Below are positions 42,273 through 54,212 of a stretch of 64,000 bases of DNA, one piece after another. Made by a program: the position numbers and the translations under genes. The stretch spans positions 10,057,789 through 10,121,788 of the forward strand of contig OZ035962.1 of the NCBI GenBank assembly GCA_964034945.1, given 5' to 3'. Under the pieces are notes generated by a model that was given only the letters and a program-made list of their open reading frames with translations, had not been told where the DNA came from and did not search any database. The stretch comes from Chrysopilus asiliformis (lineage: Eukaryota; Arthropoda; Insecta; Diptera; Rhagionidae). Every line of letters begins with the position of its first letter. The stretch's first letter is position 1.

Positions 42273-42838
42273 AAATATCAGTTGTGATCAACACAAAACT
42301 TTCCTCTGTAATATTAAGTATCAGACAAAATGATATTTTTTCAAATATCTCAAGAACCGTTAAATATATGTAAGAGGAAAGAATGCTGGAAATTTTATTT
42401 TCTTTAAGTTTGGTTATATTCATTTTTTCCAAAAGGAAATAGTTTTCGAAATATTTTCAAAAAACGATATTTTCTGAAAAAAATTGTATGGGGGGGGGGG
42501 GGGGGGTACTCGTTATAGCTACCGTCACTTTTCCAAAAGTTCATAGAAAACTACGATTTTCGTAAAACCCATTTACAAAAATTTTCAATTCGCTAACTCA
42601 CCGCGTTTTCATATTATTTAAGATTCGTAAAACAGACAGACGGACATCCTCATAATTTTGCCTAAAACTAATTTCGTACTGGTCAGAAATTTTATTTTAT
42701 TTTTCCTTTAACGGTTTTTACGAGTCTTCAACGGTTTTCGAGATATTTGAAAAAATATTGTATTATTTTTTAGATATTTTTTCCGAAACTAAATACATAT
42801 TGCAGAGGGAAGTTTTGTATTGATCACAACTGATATTT
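42273..42838. mobile_element. Foldback element with a poly-G tract
   Basis: Left end AATATCAGTTGTGATCAA and right end TTGATCACAACTGATATT are inverted copies. Pairing continues through AAAACTTTCCTCTG/CAGAGGGAAGTTTT and then TTTTTTCAAATATCTC in both arms. The interior holds about 17 consecutive G at 42490-42506 and a short GACAGACGGACAT run. It directly abuts R2 copy d. A relative of one end is at 55120-55260. Confidence 0.6.
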
Positions 42839-43380
42839 CTAATGCCAAAGGATTTTTTTTAAATTCTCTTCTAAATTTCCAGAAAAAAAATCCCACCAGA
42901 AAAAATTTGTGAATTTTTGCACCATGATTTTTCCGCCTTTGTAAAGAGGTTTTTAAGAATCAATTCATCTGGCGTTTGGTCAATTGTATATCATTTTGTC
43001 GATTGTAAATTAATTTAGTCTTTTTCCTTACAAAAAGCGACAATATAAAATATAAAATCAAAAAGCGACAATATAAAATCACCACCTCTTCTATTCTAAA
43101 GACAAACAATGAACTTTATTGGTGTCTGCAACTTTCATTTTCTTCGCAACATGTTGACAGCATAAAAGATTCAAAAACATTATCTTATGTTGGCCCAGAT
43201 GGAGGTGAACTGAATTGCCGTTGAATCAGTTTGTCGCGACCACTTGGAACTGTCGGTGGTGCTACTGTTTTCCTCCGTTTTCAATACATATTCGATGTAC
43301 AAAGTCGACGTAGTGCTAAGTGCCGAAAGTATTTACATTTTCTACGAGAAAAACAATTTGAGATTTGTTGTCTTGTAGCA
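42839..43380. other. Intergenic, possible SINE body
   Basis: No gene. The part next to the tRNA-like head at 43381-43425 may be the body of a SINE read on the minus strand, but its far end cannot be defined. Confidence 0.3.
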
Positions 43381-43425
43381 GGAATGGAACATTTGATCTT
43401 TAGCCTTATCCGCTAGGCCAGGTCC
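43381..43425 (-). ncRNA. tRNA-like SINE head
   Basis: On the minus strand GGACCTGGCCTAGCGGATAA is a strong tRNA 5' half with A box TGGCCTAGCGG. The following B-box region (GATCAAATGTTCC) is decayed. Only the head is supported. Confidence 0.4.
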
Positions 43426-45031
43426 AAGTCTAACCAGTCAGAGGCCATATACAGACAATCTCTGATCTCCGTGTACATTCATCCTACGAGAATCCACGTT
43501 GATCGCTAACGACAATCGATGGTGACGATATAAAACGCTAGTCGATCTATAGATTAATCAACCGAGATTATATGTTTCATTATAGATCATAGGTTGAATG
43601 ATCACCACCAGCGACTGATCGTATCTGTTATCGCATAGATAGATGTCTAATAGATATCTTCGATTGTATCTTTGTATTTGTTCGAATTGCATGAAACGGG
43701 AGTCAAAAGTGATCGCGAGACTATGATCGACAATTAGAGGTTTGAATTTAAACCCAGAGTTGTGCGCGCGATTCATTCACAAGTTGGAAACGTGCGCGAT
43801 CGGTTTGAAAAAATAGTATTTTGTTGTAACGAAATTTGGTGCTAAATTTAAAATAATTTTTACTTCAATGTGAATATCTTTGAATTATTTACTCAATCGC
43901 AGATATTTCTGTGAAATTTTTATTAAAAGCAAGGTGATTTCTACTGAAATCTTGTCTTCTTGCGATCAAGTGTAGGATGAATTTTAAAATTGTTGCTGTG
44001 TGTAGCTTTTTATTTAAGAAGTTCAAATAAAGAAAATTAAAAAAAAATTAGTCATAATAAAATTAAAAGCAAAAATTGTGTTGGCGATACTCAATGCAAA
44101 TATAGTAAAGTGTGAAATAACCAAAGAAGAAATTCGACAACATCTTGTCCATTTTTATACTAATTTTGGTGAACAACAAGTAATTTTATTTGAACAAATA
44201 ATCGTAAACTCTTCTAACGTGAATATTGATTAAAAGCGCGAAAATTTAGTTAATCCTTTGAATAATTTTTAGAAAATAAAGAGAATACTCGCACCGTATG
44301 TAAATGTAATAAATTTGAATCAACTAAACATAGAATTTATGGTAAGTTTGAATTTACAGAATAGCGACACTAGTCGACTTATTCCCTCTATTTGTAGGTT
44401 TTTTTTAAACTTTCAACCAGGCAGACATTGAAGTTGTAAATTTATTCTATTAGCGAATTTGAAAACATGTGATTGTAAACATTTTACGTTTCCCATTCAA
44501 ATTATTTCAAATAATTTCGTGGATTTGCTTCACGGAAATAGAATCAGAGGTTCAACGACTTTTTTGTGGTTTTAGCAAATTGATTTTCTTATTTACTGAC
44601 ACTTTTCGAGTTAAACTTGAACTTTTGCCACTGACTTTCGTAATTTTCTAATTAAATCTATTTTTTTACGACCAGACTGTATCGGATTTTATGGTTTAGG
44701 TATTCCAGCAATCTAAAATCACTTTCCAGCAATTATGTCTAACTTGGATAACAAATTTTATATCGCCATTAACATTTTTCGGAAACCTGGGGGCCAATAT
44801 TTTAATTGCAATAATTAAACGATTAAATTAGAAATGATAATAATTTTCATGGAACTGTTATCATCATCTTAAACGCCCATCGAGTAGTTTTTATGTTGAT
44901 AAAATACTTTTATGTTTACGGCTGAAAATTAGATAAAAATAATCTCAAGTAAAATGAATTTAGTTGAAAATAGTTTTGAAATTCATGAAGTAAGAATTTA
45001 TCAACTGTATTACTATAAGGACTGAAAATTA
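43426..45031. other. Intergenic, nothing recognised
   Basis: 43440-43760 is somewhat less AT-rich and rich in GATCG/ATAGAT words. The rest is AT-rich. No gene supported. Confidence 0.35.
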
Positions 45032-45319
45032 CGCACTCAGAAAAATGTCCAGGTCAACTTTTTGTCAGGTTAACTCTCACCGCTAGCTGGCTGACAGAGG
45101 TTTCCATTACATGACATTACATCCTCGAAATGCCTATCAAAGGTCAACTCGTGCAGCTCCCAATGCCCCACTTCACCTGCTGGTGGCTTAATTTCAGAAT
45201 TTCTCCGGTCACAGGTCAACACAAGTTTTACTTTCCCTCATGCAGGCGAACGCGCGCCTGCCCGAGGCCAATTACGCCGTATGTAGGTCGTCGAGTTAGC
45301 CTCCATTTTTCTGAATGCG
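45032..45319. mobile_element. MITE with 16-bp TIRs and GC-rich interior
   Basis: CGCACTCAGAAAAATG at the left and CATTTTTCTGAATGCG at the right match as inverted repeats at 15 of 16 bases. The 288-bp element has an unusually GC-rich interior for this window (for example CGCGCGCCTGCCCGAGG). No reliable target duplication and no transposase, so the superfamily is open. Confidence 0.6.
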
Positions 45320-47707
45320 GAAACTAGATTTTCTAACATTTAATTGGATAATTTTTTTTTAAAAGCGATTAATCAAGTCATTTGAGCTCAAAAAATTCAA
45401 TTTTGAGATGAAATTTTTACGAAACGGTTCTCTAAAATTTCTATAAAATTTCATTTTTTCACAAAATAAAAGAAATAGACCGAAGGCTTACCCAAAAAAA
45501 CGCGAGAGGGCAAAAAACATTAACGCCGCGACCACAAAGTTAAGGAATTGCCGCGAATTTGGAGCATAAGCGTCTGTGTTACGCCTTCTTAAAATTTTAA
45601 AAGTCTTCCAAATGCACAGTAAATTTTTAAAGTCTTGCAAATGCTTTTGAGGGTTTAAAAAGCACTTCATTAATTGTTATTCACAAAAAATTTCTGTATT
45701 TTCAATAAAATTTGCTGTGTTTGAGTAAATTTTACCATCGATCAGTAAATTTCACTGGAAAAATAGTTTTCCACAGTAAAGTCCCAATAAAATTTCACTG
45801 GGAAAATGGCATTTGGTTAAGAAAGGCAAAATATTGTAGTTAACAATAAGACCATACCTCCCCGATTACCCCTGACGACCTCATATTTCAGAAGCTAAGA
45901 TTTGGCCCCAAATTTTTCATTTTTGGGTTATATCTAACACAGAAAACTATCACTAAATAAGTAAAACATACTCTAGTTCTGCTGTAGCCTTTTGTAAGTT
46001 TTTTCAACGCGCATTTTTCCAACGTTTTTTACGTTATTCCACTTAAGGCGCATATGTCTCTAAAAATTTTGTCTGCGGCGCATTTCTCCGTTATAGTTTT
46101 TTAATTACTGAGTTGCATTTATTTATAAAAAAAAACTTTGAAATTTGTCTTTCGTCTAGAACCGTGTGGCTCTTGATTAAAATCAATGTGCCGCATTTGT
46201 TTAAAAAAAAACATTCAGCGGCTTATATTCAGTAATTTTTTTCGGAGTTCATTTTTTGGCCCTCGTCTTAGTCATGTTTTATTTTTTAAAGAATTTCAAA
46301 ATTTTTATATGGCTGAGTTTTATTTTAGGTACTATCAGGCGCAGCTTTTTTTTAACTCGGTAAAGCAACTAAAAATTTTCAAAATGTTTGTGCTTTCCTT
46401 ACACCATCTTGTTCTGAATTGATCCCAAAGTTTTTTTTTTTTTTTTTTTTTTTTTGGAAAACATTTGTCTTTAGTGACGAAGACCAGGTGAAATTACATT
46501 AACGGGTTTATAAAATAGCAAAATCAATGTAGAAGGGTTGTAACAATTCTAGTAAATTAAAAAGGCTTTAATGCCACATCATTTTTATGGTTGGAATTTT
46601 TTCGCACTTTCTGCTGATTGATAGGAAATACTAGAAACCATAGTTGTGACCACAGGAACTGAATTTCTCGGTTGATAAATCAATCATGACAATAAGATAT
46701 TGTTGGAGTATCAAATTTTGATGTTAACAAAACCACAAAGATTGTTGCAACTGCAATGCAGTGTCTTATTCACAAATCAGTTGATAAATAATCTCGGTTA
46801 GCAGCTTCGATCTTTCATGCTTAATACCTGTTCAAAGTATGCATCTATATGCGAATCTTTACATAAAAAAAGGAAGAACACCATCACCTTATACGTAGTT
46901 ATTCAACAACCAGATGCGATCCATACTTAGTTCGTACACTTGGGAAAATAATAATAAATAAATTAAAATGGGAATAAAAAGGTTGAATTTTATGAAAGAA
47001 AAAAAAAACCAAACGATAAAACAAATTGCTTGTCTTTATAAGGGCATGTCTTTCCAGATTTGAACTTCGGTCGTCAAGACAATCTTTGATGGATGAATCT
47101 CTTGTGCGCCAAAACGTTTTGTTCACTCTTTGCAATTAAAGTTCACTTTGAAACATTTCCAATGTGCTACAGAATCTTTAAGAATCTCTGTATGGAAGAT
47201 TCATCGTTAACAATCCCTATTCGTTGACGGTACCTGATATCACGAAAAATGATGTCTTTCACCTATTTTGGTAACTGGTTTACCGGTAGTTTAGTAAAGT
47301 GTGAGAATTATTATTTTTTTTTAAATAATTTTTATGAGTTTTGTAGATTCTCGCACAGGTTCTTGATTCTTAAAAAATCAAAATTTAAGGGCAGAAATAC
47401 CAAACAAGTGATTTAATGTTGATGTAAAAGTTAAAATCATTTTTTTTGTCGTCGCATTTCAAGACCAGAAACAAAACCTTGGGCGTTGTGTAAGTCTTAA
47501 ATTAAGGGCAGCCAGTATATATATAAAATTCAAAGTCAAGGTTGATTAATGACCTAAACTGGGTCCAGGGGCGGCATTCCGCAAGTGTGCAGTGCGAATC
47601 CAAAGAAATCTCTATTCAATTAACATTAAGATTTTTTTTTTGCATTCGCACTTGTAGACTTGTGGAATTTTTCTTTGATTTGAGCATTACTTCCCGCTCC
47701 CGAAACA
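45320..47707. other. Intergenic with a CAGTAAA-type repeat and poly-T
   Basis: 45690-45800 repeats motifs such as GTAAATTTYACTGG and TCCCAATAAAATTTCACTGGG, related to 51010-51200. A run of over 20 T lies at 46430-46455. No gene supported. Confidence 0.4.
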
Positions 47708-47943
47708 AACGAAACAGTTTTTTTTTGCAATTTTCTCGAAAACGGAGAGTCATATTGAAAAATTTAATAAGGTAAAATGTGTTTAGAACAGGGTTTTACA
47801 TAACTCATCCATACATCAAAATCCAATCGCTCCACTTTTCTCCTATACAAATGGATTTTTTTTAAATAAACATTTTGTCTATCATCAAATAGAGTATTTG
47901 ACGATTGGCCCCTCCCTTACAATTGTAGCTTTTCTTATGTTTT
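47708..47943 (-). mobile_element. R1 family fragment (5' part), minus strand
   Basis: Read on the minus strand: ACATAAGAAAAGCTACAATTG, GGGGCCAATCGTCAAATA, ATCCATTTGTATAGGAG, ATTGGATTTTGATGTATGG, then CGAGAAAATTGCAAAAA. Confidence 0.6.
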
Positions 47944-48586
47944 TAATGGATTTTCGTGCAAATTTTAAAATTTTTTCTGCGAAAAATATTCCAAATAATA
48001 CCTAAACTTGAAAAGAATTACATATTCTGCAATATTTTTAAACTCTGAAACCCTTTCAGGCATGCATTTTTTTTAAATTGATCTCAGGTTAAAGGAATTG
48101 ATTTCCGCTGATAAAAACAATGGAAAATTCCTTCAATTATTTTAGTTTCATTTCGCTTTGTTATTTTTATATTCCTTATGTATGCTGCGTGGTTTTTGTA
48201 GTTGTTATTTGCTGCTGCCAATTCTGTTTGCTATTAACATCCATATTTTATGTTGGCTGAATATCGATTTTCTTTTGTCGATATTGGCAGAAATTATGCG
48301 TGAATTCCTTCTATGGTTGATTTGTGCCTCTAAGAAACATGACTCTCGGGGTCGATTCGAATGGCTAAGAGAAGACAACGTATGTTTTGTTCACGTTTTT
48401 GGGCTTCTTTTGCAACGAATTATCTTTGATGACATTCTTTTGGAATCCTCTGTAGTTAATTTCAGCGCGTTTTTGCCTAAAAAGGATTTTTTATTTTTAC
48501 TTACTGGCATATAATAATGCTTTTAAAATGAATGGTAAATACTTCAATCTGTTTCATATTTTGTTAACCGGTAAACGGAATTTAAA
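47944..48586. other. Intergenic, one long but unsupported frame
   Basis: A 118-codon hydrophobic open frame at 48158-48514 has no signal-peptide logic, promoter or recognised domain and looks like chance. Nothing else seen. Confidence 0.35.
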
Positions 48587-49199
48587 AACATAAGAAAAGC
48601 TACAATTAGTAGGGGCCAATCTAAAATCATCTTTTAAACACATTTCGTCTTTATAAATTTTTCGATTCTGTCCACCGTTTTCGAGAAAAAAAAGTATTCA
48701 GTTTGTATGGAGGGGAGACGGTGTGGTCCAATTGGATTTTGATGTATAGATAAGTTATGTAAAATCATATTTAAAACACATTTTGCACATTTTACCTTCA
48801 TAAATTTTTCAATAAGACTCACCTCGAAATCGGAAAAAATTGTGACAAACTGTTTCGTTTATATATAAGGGGAAGGGGGAAGGAATGTTACGATTTTACT
48901 CATTCAAGAACTTAGCCTTGACATTTGCGACAAACGAAACTGTACAAAATTTCAAGTCTGTAGCTCAATCCCTTCGAAACTTATGGCATTCAAGGATAGA
49001 CAGACAGGTAGACGGACAGACGGACCGACCGACAAACTGACGGACAGACGGGCGGACGGACATGCGGAAATCAAAATCTTTTGCCATACCAAACACCCTG
49101 GTGTAGTTCATTTTTGTGTTCGCCGATTGGTTCGATGTGTTTCAAATGATATACTGATTCCAATATACTCCTATTTGCTATATCATATATAGTATAAAC
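48587..49199 (+). mobile_element. R1 family element, copy d (near complete)
   Basis: Runs from AACATAAGAAAAGCTACAATT through the repeated ATTGGATTTTGATGTATAG blocks, a GACAGACGGACC-type run, CACCCTGGTGTAGTTC and the end CTATATCATATATAGTATAA. It is the most compact copy for defining the family 3' end, since copies a and h are interrupted. Confidence 0.6.
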
Positions 49200-50610
49200 A
49201 TTTGCATAGCAAATTGTATTAACTTAAATTTTGTTAATTTAAATTTTGATGCCTTCAGTAACCCGAACAGATAGTCTCGAGCATAGAATTTCAATGTAAC
49301 ATTTTGATAGGTCTAGAATTTCGGGATGGTTTGTCAAAAAAAAAAATTGTGAATGGAAATCCCGAACACACTATAAGGATCAACAACCAAATTTTTTTTT
49401 TCCTGCAACGTCCTCTAAAAGAAAATTCCTATTGCATTTAAACAGCTGATCGGCTTTATAAGATTAAAACATTAAAATCATACAATGTGCACTAAAATCG
49501 AATATTAACCTCAAATTTTCAGACGATAAAATCAGTCAATAAAACTATTCGAATGGGTGATTACTCACATTAATTTGATGTTCCGCTGAATCCTAATCAA
49601 AGTTCGACAGAATCATTACCGAATTTTATTTTCCACAAAGGGCCATTAGTTGAGAGTGCGGAAAGTAAAAGATTTTCTAAAGTCAATCGTAAAAGGCTAC
49701 AAAATGATGTCATCATTGCCAACACCCTCGTAATTATTATTTTTTTTAGTCCAAAAAATAAGAAGAAAATAATCCACCAGTATCAAAATAATTTATCCAA
49801 TAAGCAATTTCATTGATAATTAAGGTTTCGATTCTAGGTCAAAGTTGCCTCTATGGATCATCAGAATTTAAGTTACATTCGATCAGACAGTCTAAATCTA
49901 TATTTGATACGATTAACTCAAAGTACGAAATTTTTAGCCTCGAAAAGCAAAAAGGTTCATCTGTAAATTAAAGTCATATACATTACGAGAAATTGATTGA
50001 GCAGAAATTATTTATTTCACCAAACAGAAGACCATTAGACGGTTGAAAAGCCAACTAGTTTTTAGTGTGGACGAAGACTGTCTAGTATGCAGATATTTAC
50101 GTAAATGAATGAATGATGATTGATACCAAAAATTGATCGAAAAGAATTTTCCGAAAATGAAAATGTGAACCGCACCTCTTTTTTTTCGTCGAAATCTAGC
50201 CGGTTAATATATATAGAACTATTCGATTAAATTTTTGATGAGTCGCCATCGTAAAGTAGGTCAATGGCTAAAAATGTTACTTTTGTTACGAAATTTATCA
50301 ATGGATTTGGTAGATTCGATTTTTTTTGCTGACTATAAATTGAAGTTGAGTGAACTTCTGCATAAATATATCGAATTTCCAATAGTCGCAGTAATCTACA
50401 CATTTTCTCTAATTCAGATGATATCGTATTGAATTCAAATGTAATATGATCACCAAAAAGTTTAACAAGTCAAATTGATATCACTTTTCTTTTTCTGATA
50501 ATTTTGTTGGCAATCATCATCGAAGTTTTCTTTAAAAACTTTGAATCTAAATTATACGTTGTGTGGAAAGATTTGTTCTAATAGAAAATATGTTTTCAAA
50601 ATCTTTATAA
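49200..50610. other. Intergenic, nothing recognised
   Basis: AT-rich; no gene, promoter or repeat supported. Confidence 0.4.
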
Positions 50611-50870
50611 AACATAAGAAAAGTTAGAATTGAAAAAGGGGCCAATCGTCAAATACTTTATATAACGATCGACAAAATGTTTATTAAAGAAAATCCATTT
50701 GTATATGAGAGGGGGAAGGAGTGGGCCTTTTGGATTTGGTTGTATAGAACAGTTATGCAAAATCATATTCTAAACACAATTCAATTTCATAAATTTTTCG
50801 ATACAACTCACCATTTTCGAGAAAATTGCAAAAAACTGTTTCGCTTGTATGGGGGTCGATGAAAGGAATC
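50611..50870 (+). mobile_element. R1 family fragment (5' part)
   Basis: AACATAAGAAAAGTTAGAATTG, GGGCCAATCGTCAAATACT, ATCCATTTGTATATGAGAGG, TTTCGATACAACTCACCATT, then ends after CTTGTATGGGGG. Confidence 0.6.
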
Positions 50871-51009
50871 TACGGAAATGTGATGGTGGTAGTTAACTCC
50901 ATACAAAAATTACGAAAAAAGCTTCAAGAGTATGATCGGAGAGGTGGAACGGGGATATCTAAAAATACTAAAATTAGCTAGGCATATTTTATAGAATTAC
51001 TCTAAATCA

Positions 51010-51200
51010 GACGCCCTTTTCCCAGTGAATTTTCCAGCGAAATTTCACTGGGATTCTACCCCAGTGAATTTTCCAGCGAAATTTTTCTGGGAAAACAGTA
51101 AACATTCGATTTTTACTATTTTAATATTCTATTTTTACTGTTTTCCCAGTCAAATTTACCGTCGTTCAGGTAAATTTTACTGAAATATTGTAAATTTTAC
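51010..51200 (+). repeat. CAGTGAATTTTCC short repeats
   Basis: Two near-identical units of about 47 bp (CCCAGTGAATTTTCCAGCGA followed by AATTT) in tandem at 51018-51090, then several GTAAATTTTACTG words. Continued at 51494-51600 on the other side of an R2 insertion. Confidence 0.6.
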
Positions 51201-51207
51201 TGGAGAA

Positions 51208-51493
51208 ACATAACAAAAGCTATAATTGCCAATCTGGCAATCATTGGAGACGCGTATGGTGATATTCGTATCAAAATTCGAACAGTTGTACCAAAATTCC
51301 ACTTTGAAGTCAAACTTTCCAATAAGATTTTTTAAAATTTATTCCAATCGAATTTTGATGTATGGGAGTTTTATGTAGAATAACATCCTAAATAACTTTT
51401 GTTTTTGGACTTTTTTGATAAGATGCACCGTTTTTGAGATATTCGCAAAAAACATTTTCGTTCGTATGAGGGTACCCCCCATACGGGTATAAA
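51208..51493 (+). mobile_element. R2 copy e, internally deleted
   Basis: Starts ACATAACAAAAGC with the hairpin and follows copy b to GGTACCCCCC. It is then joined directly to the last bases CATACGGGTATAAA, so the microsatellite half is gone. It interrupts the CAGTAAA repeat region, whose sequence continues on both sides. Confidence 0.65.
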
Positions 51494-52922
51494 CAGTTTA
51501 CTGGGGAATCACTGATTTCGTCCCAGTATTTTATATTATCTCCATTTTGTAAACATTTCTATATGATTCTGACATTTTACTGTTTCACCCCAGTAAATTT
51601 GTCATTGTTTCAAGCCAATAAAGGCCAAATTAACGTCTAAATTGGCTTCCATCATGTACAAACGCCCCCACCCACCGCCCCCACTAACCGCCCCCCCCCC
51701 CCTCTCCCACTGCCAAAAGTTTATTTTAGTGTAATCATTAAATTTAATGATTTATTTCAGTGTAATCATTAAATTTAAGCTGCATTTTTTTTTTAAATCA
51801 GCTCCAGTGTATGAAAAGCGTAAGGCAAACGCAACAGAAAACGTAATACTCGTGAAAACTTCACGTTTTACAATTAAATCGAAAAAATTAATCATTGCAC
51901 AATATTGGCTATAATCAATCAGTTTATGCAACTTTTCCACAATTCTTCTAATTTAGTAACCAATGACTAGGCAAAAATAAATATAAAGGTATTTCCGGCA
52001 TAATTTCCTTCCGGTTTGCAATTATGCAACACCAAAAAATTCATTATTTCATTTCTCTTCTAAAGCACAGCGATTAGTTATTAGATTTCGCCAAAATTAA
52101 AATCGTTACTTAATTATATCAGCACGTGCGAAAAAATTACCACGTTCAGACTTTCATTATCAATTTTCCACGCAGACCGAAGTCTATTCTCAAAACGCTT
52201 TACTCATTTTCATCAAAGCTCTTTTCTACACTTTCTTCGTTTCCGTCGTCTTGAAAGTGAGTAACCAACGTCAAAAATACTTGTAATCAAATTAAAGTCC
52301 GTCAAGCAAAAAAAAAAAATCAAGACGCCACACCATCGTCCAGACCCTGACCTTATCCAAGGCACTTTCGAATTTTTATCACTGTTTTTGTTGAACTTTC
52401 AAATCAGAGCCAATTTAAAGATCATTTACAAATAAACCGATTTTGTCAAAACTCCGCACAACACTCAAAAATCTAATTGAACAATATTGAAGGTCAAGAT
52501 GAAAAAATGTGTTTTTTTAAATTACGATAAGATCTTGTCAAAATGTTACGCATTTGTCATGAATGAAAAATTTGTCGTTTTCATAATAATTGTAACAAAA
52601 CATCGTCGCCGGTCGTCAATAGCCGGCAAATCTGACTAAGGTTTTAACAAAATTATGTCGTTGATTTTTTTTAACTAGTCATACCCTTTGAGGCATTTAA
52701 AAAAGTGTTTTATTCAAATTTTCGTTTAAGAGAGAAACATACATAATTTTTGATCGTAATATAACTTTATGAGTCCAAGTATCTGTAAAGAAGATGCAAA
52801 TGCCAAACTGATTTCTATTTTTAATTACAGACGCGGAAGTTTGCCTTAGAAAATTAACTAAAGTTTTGGTGCATATGCAAAGTAAAACGGTTTATTTATT
52901 ATGATTTTTCCTTTACAAATTT
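51494..52922. other. Intergenic; C-rich tract
   Basis: 51661-51712 is a C-rich tract (CGCCCCCACCCACCGCCCCC, then a run of 14 C), i.e. G-runs on the minus strand. The remainder is AT-rich with no supported gene. Confidence 0.45.
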
Positions 52923-53111
52923 ATGAAGTTTTCACTACACGTTTTAATGGTCGTTTGGTTTACTTCTTGGCATTCGACCGGACAACGTTGTTGTTTTATT
53001 CTTGTTTATGATCAAATTAAGAGCTTAAATCATAACAAGTTGGATTCCTGTCATAAATTTGTTGTAGGTGGTAATTGCTTTTGTTATTATAGTAATGTTT
53101 ATAAGGCGTAA
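52923..53111 (+). CDS. Possible small secreted cysteine-rich peptide
   Basis: A 62-residue frame with a credible signal peptide (MKFSLHVLMVVWFTSW, cleavage near STG|QR). It leaves a mature peptide of about 42 residues with Cys-Cys, one mid cysteine, and a C-terminal GGNCFC. The GG-x-C-x-C ending recalls small disulfide peptides, but five cysteines do not fit a known class that I can name. There is no TATA box. An acceptor-like TTAATTACAG upstream leaves a 5'-UTR intron possible. Could be chance. Confidence 0.28.
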   Translation: MKFSLHVLMVVWFTSWHSTGQRCCFILVYDQIKSLNHNKLDSCHKFVVGGNCFCYYSNVYKA

Positions 53112-53114
53112 GCT

Positions 53115-54209
53115 ATTCTATAACATAATAATGTGGGAAGCCAATGTAACTCTGTTTATGTATTGGAATATAAAAAACATAACTTATGTGATTAACTATA
53201 GCTTAAAGATCAAAATGATTTAAAATGTGTTATAAATGGAGTTTCAAATTGTTATTTGCCTTTCAGCATATTTGGAGTTTAAGAAAATTACTCTAATGGT
53301 AATAATGGACTAATGTTTAAAACTAAAAAGCAGTAAAAATAAGTTTTTTTTCCTTAAATTCAATACATACAGCGAAAACGAAAAGTAAACATATTTTTGG
53401 CTATTAACCCATTAACGCCCGACAGACTCAAACGATTTTCAGGCGAAACCAAACTAATCTGTATTTGGATTTCCAAACAGATCACTTTGGCTTTGCCTGA
53501 AAATCAAATTGATCTACTTTAACATATTGTCACAGATATTTTCACAAAATTTTTTTCCCAGATTTTTTTTATTTCGTTTATTTTTTAATGAAAAATTGGT
53601 TTTTGTGTTAAAAATATTCGGTGGTTTTCCCATGGGCATTAATGAGTTAAACATGAACTAGCTCTTCAAAGTTTTTGCTTCAAAATTTAATTCATTCAAA
53701 TGCATTGGTCGTTTTTGAATGTGCGCTTAAAATAAAAGCTAATTGATCAGTGACATGATTTTATAGCCTCCCTGTCAGGGGGAGGGGTCAATAAAACGAC
53801 CCGATAAGGGCCATAAGGAAGAAATTGCAATTTACCGCATGTTTTTCCGATGCATTGAACCACAGATATGAGGGGACTGATGTTTTGTCAATAAATAAGG
53901 CATATATTTTTTTTCTAAGCTTTTAGTACATACAGTGGAACTTCGGTTCATGAACGCGCCTCGGTTTGTAAACGTTTCGCTTCATGAATTTTTTTTTTTG
54001 AGCCGAAAAAATGTCTCAGTTAGCGAGTAATGTTTCGGTTTGTGAACAAAATTTCGGCTTTTGACCAGGAATTTTCAAAAAAAATTAGATAAATTTCTAT
54101 AATAGTTTAGTGATGTTTCAACATCTATTTGGAAAAAGTGATAAAAACTACTAATAATATTATCGAACGTTTCTTTTTACTTCCTATGGAACGGAGCAGA
54201 TATATGTGT
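53115..54209. other. Intergenic; pogo-like end
   Basis: At 53934-53955 ACAGTGGAACTTCGGTTCAT resembles a pogo/Tigger-type terminus, and degraded variants (TTTCGGTTTGTGAAC) follow. No transposase or second end found. No gene supported. Confidence 0.35.
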
Positions 54210-54212
54210 TTG

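Noticed and set aside
48158..48514. A 118-codon hydrophobic frame
   Set aside because: No start context, promoter, poly(A) signal or domain; AT-rich DNA easily gives Phe/Leu/Ile-rich frames.
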